A stretch of 32,042 nt of DNA from Actinocatenispora rupis (GTDB lineage: Bacteria > Actinomycetota > Actinomycetes > Mycobacteriales > Micromonosporaceae), in assembly GCF_016861975.1 (NCBI RefSeq), contig NZ_BOMB01000039.1, positions 1-32,042 of the forward strand. Direction: 5' to 3'. The notes beneath the pieces were generated by a model that was not told the DNA's origin, did not search any database, and worked only from the letters and a program-made list of their open reading frames with translations. The position numbers were made by a program, and so were the translations under genes. Position 1 is the first letter of the stretch. Every line of letters begins with the position of its first letter. Shown in pieces: positions 23,261-30,300 of the stretch.

Positions 23261-24307
23261 TCAGAGCGTCTCGGTGACCTTCTTCAGGCCGCGCGGCGCG
23301 TCCGGGTCCTCACCGCGGGCGATCGCCAGGGACAGCGCGAGCTGCTGCAACGGCAGGATGTCCAGCAGCGGCGAGAACCGCTCGTCCACCCGCGGCGTCG
23401 GGATGCGCACCGCGTTCGCCGGCGCGGCACCCGACCCGACCGTGAGTACGTCGGCGCGGCGCTCCGCCAGGCGGCCCAGTACCTCGCCCATCGCCTTGCC
23501 GCCGGGCCCGTCGCCCACCACCGCCAGCACCGGTACGTCCGGGTCGGCCATCGCCAGCGGCCCGTGCAGCAGGTCCGCACCCGAGAACGCCAGCGCCGAC
23601 AGGTAGCTCGTCTCCATCAGCTTCAGCGCCGTCTCCCGCGCCGTCGGGTACGCGTACCCACGGCCCGTGGTGACCAGCCGGTCGGCGAACCGGTACCGCG
23701 CGGCCAGCTGGGTCGCCGTCGGATCCGCCAGTACGCCACGGGCCAGTTCCGGCAGGCGGTCCAGCTCGGCACGGTCCGCGGCGTCGATCCCGCGCACGCT
23801 CTCGACGAGCAGCAGCAGCGCCATCAGCTCCGCCGTGTACGTCTTCGTCGCGGCGACCGCGCGCTCCTTGCCGGCGAGTACGTCGACGTGCATCTCGGCG
23901 ATGTCGGCGAGCGGCGAGTCCGGGTTGTTCGTGACCGCGAGGGTGTGCGCGCCCGCGTCGCGGGCGACCCGTACGACCTCGGTCAGGTCCGGCGAGCCGC
24001 CGCTCTGGCTGACGCCCACGACGAGCGCGTCGCGCAGGTCCGGGCGCGCCCCGTACACGGTGATGGCGGACGGGGAGGCGAGGCCGGTCGGGATGCCGAG
24101 CCGGATCTCCGTCAGGTACGCCGCGAACAGGGCGGCGTGGTCGCTCGTGCCGCGCGCGGTGAACAGCACGAACCGCGGCTTCAGCTCCGCGATCCGGCGC
24201 GACACCGCGGCGATCGGGGCGAGCCCGGCGTCGAGCAGCCGCGCGTATCCCTCGGCCTGCTCGGCGACGTCGGTCGCCATGCCCTCGCCCGGCCCAAGCT
24301 CAGCCAT
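23261..24307 (-). CDS. SIS-domain sugar-phosphate isomerase/deaminase-like protein (GlmS C-terminal type)
   Basis: A 348-aa protein with two SIS sugar-phosphate-binding domains and no glutaminase domain, so it resembles the isomerase half of GlmS. Domain 1 has FTARGTSDHAALFAAY and VVGVSQSGGSPDL, the phosphosugar loop. Domain 2 has GRGYAYPTARETALKLMET and LAFSGADLLHGPLAM, which correspond to active-site stretches of glucosamine-6-phosphate enzymes. NagB-II-type glucosamine-6-phosphate deaminase or another amino-sugar isomerase is likely. The ATG at 24307 has GAGGAG upstream; in-frame codons farther up lack support. A small operator-like palindrome lies upstream. Confidence 0.85.
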   Translation of the reverse strand: MAELGPGEGMATDVAEQAEGYARLLDAGLAPIAAVSRRIAELKPRFVLFTARGTSDHAALFAAYLTEIRLGIPTGLASPSAITVYGARPDLRDALVVGVSQSGGSPDLTEVVRVARDAGAHTLAVTNNPDSPLADIAEMHVDVLAGKERAVAATKTYTAELMALLLLVESVRGIDAADRAELDRLPELARGVLADPTATQLAARYRFADRLVTTGRGYAYPTARETALKLMETSYLSALAFSGADLLHGPLAMADPDVPVLAVVGDGPGGKAMGEVLGRLAERRADVLTVGSGAAPANAVRIPTPRVDERFSPLLDILPLQQLALSLAIARGEDPDAPRGLKKVTETL

Positions 24308-24376
24308 CGTCACTCCTCTTCGCCGGCAGCGGCGCCCGTGGGGATCGTGCTTCGGATTCTGCACGAGTACGCGCGA

Positions 24377-24387
24377 AGTTGCCAACT
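24377..24387. promoter_or_regulatory. Operator-like palindrome before the SIS gene
   Basis: AGTTG-C-CAACT is a perfect 11-bp inverted repeat 70-80 bp before the SIS-gene start, in a locally AT-richer stretch. It could bind a sugar-responsive repressor (GntR, LacI or ROK type); none is encoded in the window. Confidence 0.35.
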
Positions 24388-24495
24388 ATCGCGCTCGAAC
24401 GTGCAGTAACGAATCAGCATGTGCGCGCAGCGCGGGCGCGCGGATCATGGCCGAACGAGCACGCCGCCGCGCGAAACCCCGCCCCGTACAACAGA

Positions 24496-24530
24496 ACGGG
24501 CGGGGACACCCCGAAGGTGTCCCCGCCCGT
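24496..24530 (-). terminator. Terminator of the biotinyl protein / GNAT operon
   Basis: A perfect 15-bp stem (ACGGGCGGGGACACC at 24496-24510 with 24516-24530) and a 5-nt loop begin 12 bp after the GNAT stop. Confidence 0.82.
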
Positions 24531-24542
24531 GACGAAGAGAAC

Positions 24543-25058
24543 TCAGCGCGCCCCGGCCGGCGCCGACGCCGGGCGCCGCAACGCGACCAGGTCGAAGCCG
24601 GGCACCGGCGACCAGTCCCGCTCCGGATCCCGGGTGAACCCGGCCCGCTCGTACAGCCGGCGGGCCGGGCCGTTGCCGTCGTGCGTGCACAGCACCACCG
24701 CGTGCGCACCGGCCGCTGCCGCCCGCACCAGACACTCCCGTACCAGCGCGGCGCCGACGCCACGGCCCTGCGCCGCCGGGGCCACCGCCAGCATCCGGAA
24801 CTCCGCCTCACCGTCGCGCGCCAGCTCCGCGTACGGCGAGCCGGCCAGACAGAACGTGACGCCACCGAGTACCACGCCGGTGGTGTCGTCGACCGCGGCG
24901 AGCAGATCGGCGTCCGCGGCACGGGACGCGCAGTCCGCCAGGACCGCCTCGTACCCGCTGCCCTCGGCGATCTGGTCCGACCCCCGGTACGCCTCGACCG
25001 TGAGCCGCCCCAGCTCCGTGTACTCTGCCGGCCGGGCCGGGCGGATCGTGAACGACAC
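24543..25058 (-). CDS. GNAT-family N-acetyltransferase
   Basis: A 171-aa acetyltransferase that uses acetyl-CoA. Motif A is FRMLAVAPAAQGRGVGAALV, with the pyrophosphate-binding Q-G-R-G-V-G, and motif B follows as VLCTHDGNGPARRLYERAGF. It starts MSFTIRPARPAEYTELGRL, as in the YjgM/RimI-like group. Its substrate is unknown. The GTG at 25058 lies only 5 nt after the stop of the biotinyl-carrier gene, so the two are one operon and probably coupled. A strong terminator follows. Confidence 0.88.
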   Translation of the reverse strand: MSFTIRPARPAEYTELGRLTVEAYRGSDQIAEGSGYEAVLADCASRAADADLLAAVDDTTGVVLGGVTFCLAGSPYAELARDGEAEFRMLAVAPAAQGRGVGAALVRECLVRAAAAGAHAVVLCTHDGNGPARRLYERAGFTRDPERDWSPVPGFDLVALRRPASAPAGAR

Positions 25059-25063
25059 GGCGC

Positions 25064-25279
25064 CTACTCGACGACGGCGATCAGGTCGCCCTCTTGGACC
25101 ACGTCGCCCTCGTTGACGTTGATGCTCGCGACGGTGCCGGCCGACTCGGCGATCACCGGGATCTCCATCTTCATCGACTCCAGGATGACGAGCGTGTCGC
25201 CGTCGTCCACCGAGTCGCCGGCCGAAGCGACGACCTTCCACACGTTGGCCACCATCTCGGCGCGGATCTCGTCGGCCAT
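25064..25279 (-). CDS. Biotin/lipoyl-attachment carrier protein (TB7.3 type)
   Basis: A 71-aa stand-alone biotinyl domain. The attachment motif is ESMKMEIPV, with the biotinylated Lys near residue 37; ESMKM rather than EAMKM is what M. tuberculosis TB7.3 (Rv3221c, also 71 aa) has. Length, ends (MADEIRAEMVANVWKVV and EGDLIAVVE) and location between pdtaS-type and sigR-type genes agree with that protein. Which acyl-CoA carboxylase it serves, if any, is unknown. The ATG at 25279 has GGGAGGT upstream. Confidence 0.92.
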   Translation of the reverse strand: MADEIRAEMVANVWKVVASAGDSVDDGDTLVILESMKMEIPVIAESAGTVASINVNEGDVVQEGDLIAVVE

Positions 25280-25426
25280 CGCGAACCTCCCGGTTTCCTC
25301 ACGTCAGGCGCGGACGGGCGTTCCCGCGCCCGCGTATCCAATCACGATCGGCCCGGGTACCGGCGGAACCCGGCCACGCGACGGAAACCACGGCCACCGC
25401 CCCGCGGGTGCCGCCCGGCGCGCCGG

Positions 25427-25432
25427 TAGCCT
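25427..25432 (+). promoter_or_regulatory. -10 element of the bL37 gene
   Basis: TAGCCT followed by GGGG is a good actinomycete -10 box, placing transcription start near 25440 and leaving a leader of about 50 nt that includes the bL37 ribosome site. Confidence 0.45.
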
Positions 25433-25490
25433 GGGGCGTCAGACGACTGCGACGCGACCGGCGTCGCCAGCCAGCCGCCGAGGAGGAGTC

Positions 25491-25565
25491 ATGGCCAAGA
25501 AGTCCCGCAAGAAGAAGGCCCGCAAGAAGAGCGCCGCCAACCACGGCAAGCGCCCCAACAGCTGA
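25491..25565 (+). CDS. Ribosomal protein bL37, 24 aa
   Basis: A 24-codon gene for the small basic peptide that starts MAKKSRKKKARKK and ends ANHGKRPNS. Mycobacterial large-subunit structures contain a 24-residue protein, bL37, with the same ANHGKRPN end; I recall its gene lying between sigH/rshA and TB7.3, as here between rsrA and the TB7.3-type gene. It is read opposite to both neighbours. The site GAGGAGGAG directly before the ATG is the strongest ribosome site in the window. Twelve of 24 residues are Lys or Arg, as expected for a peptide buried in rRNA. Automatic gene finders usually miss it. Confidence 0.88.
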   Translation: MAKKSRKKKARKKSAANHGKRPNS

Positions 25566-25581
25566 GGCCGTGCGCCGACCC

Positions 25582-25639
25582 GACGAGGGTCGTGCCGGTA
25601 CCTGCCGCGTGACCGCGGTGGTGCCGCACGGCCCTCGTC
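25582..25639. terminator. Branched terminator between bL37 and rsrA
   Basis: A 14-bp stem with one G-U pair (25582-25595 with 25626-25639) encloses a smaller hairpin CCGCG-TGAC-CGCGG. It fills the gap between the convergent genes and can serve both strands. Confidence 0.55.
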
Positions 25640-25651
25640 CGCGTACGGGAC

Positions 25652-25936
25652 CTATTCGGCCAGGTACTCGCGGGAGTCTGCCTCGACGACCAGCTCGTTG
25701 AGACGGGCGATGAGGCGCGCCTTGAGGTCGGACGGTGCGTGCTCGCCGCCGCAGCAGCGGGCCACCAGCACCTTCACCTCCTGCTCGATCCCGAACTCGC
25801 GCAGACACGGAGAACACTCGTCCAGGTGCTCCCGGATCACGTCGCGCCGGTCGTCACTGCACTCCAGGTCGAGGTAGAGGTACACCTCGGCAAGGACGTC
25901 ACGGCAGTCGGTCTCGTGGGGGTCCCCGCAGCTCAC
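25652..25936 (-). CDS. rsrA: RsrA/RshA-type zinc-binding, thiol-sensing anti-sigma factor
   Basis: A 94-aa redox switch that binds sigma-R when reduced and lets it go when oxidised. It has the ZAS motif H-x3-C-x2-C (His37, Cys41, Cys44 in EHLDECSPCL), plus Cys3 and Cys11 in MSCGDPHETDC and the pair Cys61-Cys62. This arrangement equals S. coelicolor RsrA, in which Cys11 and Cys44 form the trigger disulfide. The GTG at 25936 has GAGGTG upstream. It follows sigR by 60 bp in the same direction and is probably co-transcribed. Confidence 0.95.
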   Translation of the reverse strand: MSCGDPHETDCRDVLAEVYLYLDLECSDDRRDVIREHLDECSPCLREFGIEQEVKVLVARCCGGEHAPSDLKARLIARLNELVVEADSREYLAE

Positions 25937-25996
25937 GAGCGCACCTCGCTTCGCGCGCCCGGCCAGCCACTCTGCTCGCCATACGCGGTCACAGCG

Positions 25997-26602
25997 TCAC
26001 ACCTCCTGCCCGGCCGGCGCGGTCGCCGAACGGGAAAAGCCGCGGTCCCCGGCGTACGTCTCCAGCATCTGACGAAGGTTCCGGCGGCCCCGGTGGAGGC
26101 GGGACATCACCGTGCCGATCGGCGTGTCCATGATCTCGGCGATCTCCTTGTAGGAGAAGCCCTCCACGTCGGCCAGGTAGACGGCCAGCCGGAACTCCTC
26201 GGGCAGCCGCTGCAGGGCGTCCTTGACGTCGGAGTCCGGCAGCCGGTCGAGTGCCTCGGTCTCGGCGGACGGCAGCCCGCTCGACGAGTGCGACCCGGCC
26301 TCGGCGAGCTGCCAGTCGGTGATCTCCTCGGTCGGCGCCTGCACGGGCTGACGCTGCCGGCGCCGGTACGAGTTGATGTACGTGTTGGTGAGGATGCGGT
26401 ACAGCCAGGCCTTGAGGTTCGTGCCCTCCTGGAACTGGTGGAACGCCGCGAACGCCTTCAGGTAGGTCTCCTGGACCAGATCCTCGGCGTCGGCGGGATT
26501 GCGCGTCATGCGCAGACCCGCCGCGTACAGCTGGTCAACGAACGGCATCGCGTCCTGCTCGAACCGGGCTCGCCGGCGCTCCGGCGTCTCGGTACGCGTC
26601 AC
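25997..26602 (-). CDS. sigR: Sigma-R/SigH, thiol-oxidative-stress ECF sigma factor
   Basis: A 201-aa ECF sigma factor that turns on thioredoxin, mycothiol and related genes under disulfide stress. Region 2 is [37 protein letters not shown] and [20 protein letters not shown]; region 4 is [40 protein letters not shown] and [11 protein letters not shown]. The short form starting at GTG 26602 matches the usual proteins. The frame stays open for another 58 codons to a GTG at 26776 with an excellent GGAGGG site. That fits the long unstable isoform sigma-R' of Streptomyces, made from a stress-induced promoter. RsrA is encoded downstream. Confidence 0.94.
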   Translation of the reverse strand: MTRTETPERRRARFEQDAMPFVDQLYAAGLRMTRNPADAEDLVQETYLKAFAAFHQFQEGTNLKAWLYRILTNTYINSYRRRQRQPVQAPTEEITDWQLAEAGSHSSSGLPSAETEALDRLPDSDVKDALQRLPEEFRLAVYLADVEGFSYKEIAEIMDTPIGTVMSRLHRGRRNLRQMLETYAGDRGFSRSATAPAGQEV

Positions 26603-26776
26603 GTCCTCGTCCCCCCTCGACCGCACCTGGGCCGAGGATACGCCGGAAGTGCCCACCCCGCCGCGGGTCGCACCGGGGGTGGTCGTGGACACGTCGGGGG
26701 TCCACTCCGGTGCCGACAGCAGGGACCTGAGCCGGGCCGAATCGCCCGCTCGGCCGCTACGAGCCGTTACCACCAC
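26603..26776 (-). CDS. 58-codon N-terminal extension of sigma-R (sigma-R' isoform)
   Basis: In frame with sigR and without stop, starting [19 protein letters not shown] and low in predicted structure (many Ser, Gly, Thr). The GTG at 26776 has GGAGGGA 5 nt upstream, and the sigma-R-type promoter begins transcription about 45 nt before it. In S. coelicolor an extension of about 55 residues made in the same way marks the protein for Clp degradation and shuts the response down. The sequence supports translation; degradation is inferred. Confidence 0.65.
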
Positions 26777-26827
26777 ATCGCTCCCTCCGGCCCCGACCGC
26801 GTCTGGTACGGGGCGCCTGACCCTGCC

Positions 26828-26853
26828 AACGCACGAGGCCGCGGCGGAATTCC
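26828..26853 (-). promoter_or_regulatory. Sigma-R-type autoregulatory promoter of sigR
   Basis: On the minus strand GGAAT (26849-26853) is followed after exactly 18 bp by GTT (26828-26830), a full match to the known sigma-R/SigH consensus GGAAT-N18/19-GTT. It lies 52 bp before the upstream GTG start. Confidence 0.85.
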
Positions 26854-26900
26854 GGGACGGCGACCGGCCGGGTACGGACAGTGGCTCAGGTCACCGTCGG

Positions 26901-27545
26901 TCAGCGCGCCCAGCCGTGCTCGACCAGCCAGCCGACGGCCACCTCGGCGACCCCGGCGGGATCGGTACCGAGGCCGTGCCGTTCGCCGGGGCGTACCTCG
27001 ACGTGGACGGCGTCGGACGCGGGCGGCACGCCGAACGGGTCGCGGTCGCCGTTCACCACCAGCGTCGGCAGCTCGGTCGGCAGCTCGGCCAGCCGCGACT
27101 TCTCCGGTTTCCCGGGCGGATGCAGCGGGAACGCCAGCGCCAGTACGCCGACCGCGCCGAGCGCCACCGCCGTACGGCAGGCGACGCGGGCACCGGACGA
27201 CCGGCCGCCCACCACCAGCGGCAGCCGGCGCGGCACCTCCGCCCACACCGCCGCCACCAGCTCCGCGTACGCCTCGTCGAGGTGTCCGGCGGGCGCGGGG
27301 GCACGCCGGCCCGCGAGCCGGTACGGCTGGGTCGTGCGGGCGACCGCGACGTGTGCCGCGTACGCCGCGTCTCGTACGGCCACGAGGTCGACCGCGTCCA
27401 CGCCACCGCCCGCGCCGTGCCCGAGGACGAGCAACGACCGCGGCGCCCGCGGTACGACGAGGTCGGCCTCGGCGGGCCCGCGGGACGTGTCGACGCGCAG
27501 GGTCAGTGCGCTGGAGTGGGCTCCGGCTCGTGCTCCAACCGCCAT
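26901..27545 (-). CDS. Alpha/beta-hydrolase (dienelactone-hydrolase / KANL3-Tex30-like)
   Basis: A 214-aa protein of the alpha/beta-hydrolase fold. The oxyanion stretch is LLVLGHGAGGG, the nucleophile elbow GGRSSGARVAC (G-x-S-x-G), then LAFPLHPPGKPEKSR, the acid in VNGDRDPFG and the His in PGERHGLG. This set is typical of a small family often annotated as dienelactone hydrolase or hydrolase of unknown substrate. The ATG at 27545 is the only in-frame start before the conserved part; it overlaps the end of the upstream WhiB gene by 43 nt in another frame. No strong ribosome site is seen, so coupling to whiB translation is likely. Confidence 0.86.
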   Translation of the reverse strand: MAVGARAGAHSSALTLRVDTSRGPAEADLVVPRAPRSLLVLGHGAGGGVDAVDLVAVRDAAYAAHVAVARTTQPYRLAGRRAPAPAGHLDEAYAELVAAVWAEVPRRLPLVVGGRSSGARVACRTAVALGAVGVLALAFPLHPPGKPEKSRLAELPTELPTLVVNGDRDPFGVPPASDAVHVEVRPGERHGLGTDPAGVAEVAVGWLVEHGWAR

Positions 27546-27844
27546 GCCACCAGCATGGCGCGTCGTTCCCGCGGCGTGGTGCCGCCCCACACACCGTTGC
27601 AGTCCCCCTGGTCCAGCGCCCAGGCCAGGCAGGAACCCTGGACGTCGCAGGCCCTGCACAGGGCGAGCGCGACGTCGGCCGGCTCGCTCGGCGCCGGGAA
27701 GAACGTCTCCGGGTCGACGGTCTGGCATCGGCCGCGTGCCCGCCAGGCGAGATCGGACAACCGGTCCCGTTGCGCCTTGAGCATCCGAGGATCTCGGCAT
27801 GCCGCCGCGACCTCGTGCGGGCGGGGCATCCGCGCCCGGGTCAT
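27503..27844 (-). CDS. WhiB-family iron-sulfur transcriptional regulator (second in window)
   Basis: A 113-aa Wbl protein with the four Cys ligands Cys40, Cys63, Cys66 and Cys72 (GRCQTVDPETFFP and ALCRACDVQGSCLAWAL), then GVWGG and the basic PRERRAMLVAWR. The Cys spacing (22-2-5) differs from WhiB1 (27-2-5), and about 35 extra residues precede the first Cys, so it is a different subgroup that I cannot name firmly. The ATG at 27844 with GGAGGTG is preferred; a longer frame to 27985 has no support. It lies near sigR, again linking Wbl proteins to redox control. Confidence 0.9.
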   Translation of the reverse strand: MTRARMPRPHEVAAACRDPRMLKAQRDRLSDLAWRARGRCQTVDPETFFPAPSEPADVALALCRACDVQGSCLAWALDQGDCNGVWGGTTPRERRAMLVAWRLEHEPEPTPAH

Positions 27845-27908
27845 GTGCCACCTCCGGAACTGGTGGGGCCGCTGTGTGGGGGTCCGACGAGCAAGTCGTC
27901 GGCGCTGT

Positions 27909-27938
27909 GTTTTACCCCACGGCACAGACCGTACGCAA
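27909..27938 (-). promoter_or_regulatory. Candidate promoter of the second WhiB gene
   Basis: TTGCGT (27933-27938) and TAAAAC (27909-27914) with an 18-bp spacer give a leader of about 57 nt. Farther upstream (27960-28020) lies an unusually AT-rich stretch with TTTTGACAT and six T in a row. Confidence 0.4.
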
Positions 27939-28028
27939 GGTTTGCCGGCGCGCCTTGAGCCATGATCCATGTCAAAAGCGCACATAAGTCGCCAAAAAAG
28001 GGTTGCGAGAGACCGTTTCGTGACTTCG

Positions 28029-28679
28029 TCAGAAGAGCGTGGGCGTCACGTACGGTGCCGGCGGGCCGACCGGGCGCACGCTCAGCCCGGCGACCAGCGC
28101 GTCCTCCGGCGGCGCCAGCAGATCCGGATCCGCGGGGCCCGCGCAGTCCAGCCACTCGGCCCACCGGTGCGGGGCGAGCACCAACGGCATCCGGTCGTGT
28201 ACGTCCCGGAGCCGGCCGAGCGCCGCCGTCGTGACGATCGTGCACGTCGGCGGAAACCGGTCGGACCCGTCCTCGTACAGGCCGGCGAAGGCGAGGGGGC
28301 GGCCGTCGGCGGCGGCCAGCTCGTGCTTCAGCGGACGCGGCAGCTCCTCGGCGCGGCGCCACTCGTACCAGGCGTCGGCGGGGACGAGGCAGCGGCGGCG
28401 CGCGAACGGCACCCGGTACGCCCGGGTCTCGGCGAGCGTCTCGGCCCGCGCGTTGATCATGCGGGCGGCGGAGCGGCGGTCCGGCGCCCACGGCGGCAGC
28501 AGGCCCCAGCGGACCGCGACGACCGCCCGACCCTCTCCCGTACGCCGGCGCACGATCGGTACGGCGTCGGTGGGGCGCAGCTCCTCGGTCGGCACGAGCG
28601 CGCCGCCGGTGTCGTCGGCCGCGTCGAAGAACGTCGCGAGCTGGCCGGCGCTCCGCGTCGACGCGTATCGTCCACACAC
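28029..28679 (-). CDS. SRAP-domain protein (YedK/HMCES family), abasic-site DNA-protein crosslink
   Basis: A 216-aa SOS-response-associated peptidase-fold protein. Family members use Cys2, freed after Met removal, to bond to abasic sites in single-stranded DNA and shield them. Key residues are all here: MCGRYAS with Cys2, MINARAET with Asn, WYEWRR with Glu and DVHDRMPLVL with His. The GTG at 28679 gives Cys directly after Met, which the chemistry needs, so the start is certain. There is no ribosome site; TACCTT ends 7 nt upstream, pointing to a leaderless transcript. Divergent from the aroA-like gene, as in mycobacteria (Rv3226c-Rv3227). Confidence 0.95.
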   Translation of the reverse strand: MCGRYASTRSAGQLATFFDAADDTGGALVPTEELRPTDAVPIVRRRTGEGRAVVAVRWGLLPPWAPDRRSAARMINARAETLAETRAYRVPFARRRCLVPADAWYEWRRAEELPRPLKHELAAADGRPLAFAGLYEDGSDRFPPTCTIVTTAALGRLRDVHDRMPLVLAPHRWAEWLDCAGPADPDLLAPPEDALVAGLSVRPVGPPAPYVTPTLF

Positions 28680-28686
28680 GACACCG

Positions 28687-28692
28687 AAGGTA
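28687..28692 (-). promoter_or_regulatory. Leaderless -10 element of the SRAP gene
   Basis: TACCTT on the minus strand lies 7 nt before the GTG at 28679, the same spacing as at pdtaS and the lipid kinase. Confidence 0.45.
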
Positions 28693-28775
28693 CCGCCGGC
28701 GGTGGGATCGGCGGCGTGCCCGGCGAGGCGGAATCCGACAACCAGCTGAACGGGCACGAAAGTGCGTCGACCCGG

Positions 28776-28787
28776 CAGACTGGGATC
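28776..28787 (+). promoter_or_regulatory. Leaderless-type -10 element of the aroA-like gene
   Basis: CAGACT (28776-28781) and GGGATC stand directly before the ATG at 28788. No Shine-Dalgarno is visible. Confidence 0.4.
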
Positions 28788-30164
28788 ATGGCCACGAACA
28801 GTGAAGCACCGATGCCGGTGGGGAACGATTCGGGCGACGGGCGGCCGACGCCACGTCCGGCCCGGCGTACCGGTCCGCGCGGCTGGGCGGCCGCGCCACT
28901 GCGCTGGCCGGCACCGACCGCGTCCGCCGCGGTGCACGCGCGGGTCCGGGTACCCGGCTCGAAGTCGATGACCGCGCGGGCGCTGCTGCTGGCCGCCGTC
29001 TCGGTCGGGCCGAGCACGTTGCAGCACCCGTCCGAGTCGCGGGACAGCGTGGTGCTCGCGCGGGGCCTGCGCACCATGGGCTGCCACGTGTCGAGCGTGG
29101 ACGACGAGCAGTGGCTGCTGCGTCCGCGGCCGCTCGCCGGGCCCGCGCACGTCGACGTCGAGCGTTCCGGTACGGCGATGCGTTTCCTGCCGCCGGTGGC
29201 CGGGTTCGCCGACGGGCCGGTGTCGTTCGACGGGGCGGAGGTGTTGCGCGGGGCGGCGCTGCGCCCGCAGCTCGACGCGATGCGCGAACTCGGCATCCGG
29301 GTGGAGACCGGTACCGGCGGGCTGCCGTTGACCGTGTCCGGCATCGGCCGGGTGCCGGGCGGCGACGTCGTACTGGACGCGTCCGGGTCGAGCCAGATGG
29401 TGTCCGGGCTGCTGCTCGCCGGGCCGGACTTCGACCACGGACTCGTGGTACGGCACGACGGCGCGCCGCTGCCGGTGGCCCCGCACATCGAACTGACCGT
29501 GGCGATGCTGCGCGCGGCCGGCGCCGGCATCGACGACACCACGCCGAACGTGTGGGAGGTGGAGCCGGGCCGGCTGTTCGGCCGGGCCTGGACGATCGAG
29601 CCGGACCTGGTCGCGGCCGCGCCGTTCCTGGCCGCCGCGCTGGTGACGGGCGGGCAGGTGACCGTACCGGGGTGGCCGACCCGTACCGGGGCGCCGGGTG
29701 CGCCGCTGCTCGACCTGCTCACCGAGTTCGGCGCGCACTGCGTACGGTCGCCGGAGGGCCTGACCGTACGCGGGGGCGGGGTGCTGCACGGGGTCGACGC
29801 GGACGTGTGCCGGCTGGGCGAGCTGCTCCCGGTGCTCGCCGTCCTGGCCGCGCTCGCCGACGGCCCCTCGTACCTGCGGGGCGTGGCGCGTACGCCGGGG
29901 GCGCCGGACCTGGTGTCCGGGCTGGCGGCCGCGCTCGGCACACTGGGGGGCATGGTGACCGAGGTGGCGGACGGCGTGCGGATCACGCCGCGCCCGCTGT
30001 CCGGCGGCGGGTTCGACACCCGTCGCGACCACCGTCTCGCGCACGCCGGCGCGGTGCTGGGGCTGGCCGTACCGGGGGTCGTGCTGTCCGACGTGTCGTG
30101 TACCGCCAAGAGCCTGCCGGACTTCCCGGGCATGTGGCGCCGGATGCTCGGGACTCCGGCCTGA
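28788..30164 (+). CDS. aroA: 3-phosphoshikimate 1-carboxyvinyltransferase (EPSP synthase) homologue with altered active site
   Basis: A 458-aa protein of the shikimate-pathway enzyme that joins PEP and shikimate-3-phosphate. Fold and many residues are kept: PGSKSMTARALLL (Lys59, Ser60, Arg64), SSQMVSGLLL (201-203), GELLP (Glu345 for E. coli Asp313), RDHRLAHAG (His415, Arg416) and CTAKSLPDFPGMW (Lys441). But the Arg equal to E. coli Arg124 is Ala156 (LRGAALRPQ for the usual RGRPI), and the (K/H)E(S/T)DR motif is replaced by GAPDL, so Lys340, Glu341 and Arg344 are lost. About 45 extra N-terminal residues are disordered. The locus between SRAP and rsgA is the normal place of aroA. Confidence 0.85.
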   Translation: MATNSEAPMPVGNDSGDGRPTPRPARRTGPRGWAAAPLRWPAPTASAAVHARVRVPGSKSMTARALLLAAVSVGPSTLQHPSESRDSVVLARGLRTMGCHVSSVDDEQWLLRPRPLAGPAHVDVERSGTAMRFLPPVAGFADGPVSFDGAEVLRGAALRPQLDAMRELGIRVETGTGGLPLTVSGIGRVPGGDVVLDASGSSQMVSGLLLAGPDFDHGLVVRHDGAPLPVAPHIELTVAMLRAAGAGIDDTTPNVWEVEPGRLFGRAWTIEPDLVAAAPFLAAALVTGGQVTVPGWPTRTGAPGAPLLDLLTEFGAHCVRSPEGLTVRGGGVLHGVDADVCRLGELLPVLAVLAALADGPSYLRGVARTPGAPDLVSGLAAALGTLGGMVTEVADGVRITPRPLSGGGFDTRRDHRLAHAGAVLGLAVPGVVLSDVSCTAKSLPDFPGMWRRMLGTPA

Positions 30165-30300
30165 CCGCCCGGTCCCCGCGGCGGGCGTACGGCGCCGGCG
30201 GGGTGGCCGCGGCCGAACGTTCCGCGGCCCGTGACCGGGTGCGGCTATGGTCGCTGCACGAGGGGCGCGCCGTGCGCCGCGGAGCGGGCCGGAGCGGCGG

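Noticed and set aside
24420-24542. A small basic frame starting MAERARRRAK between the SIS and GNAT genes
   Set aside because: It reads through the GNAT terminator hairpin, has no ribosome site and no known counterpart.
28788-30164. Frameshifts or sequencing errors as cause of the lost AroA motifs
   Set aside because: Other reading frames over the two altered segments do not restore the RPI or ESDR-type motifs, and homology resumes in the same frame on both sides.
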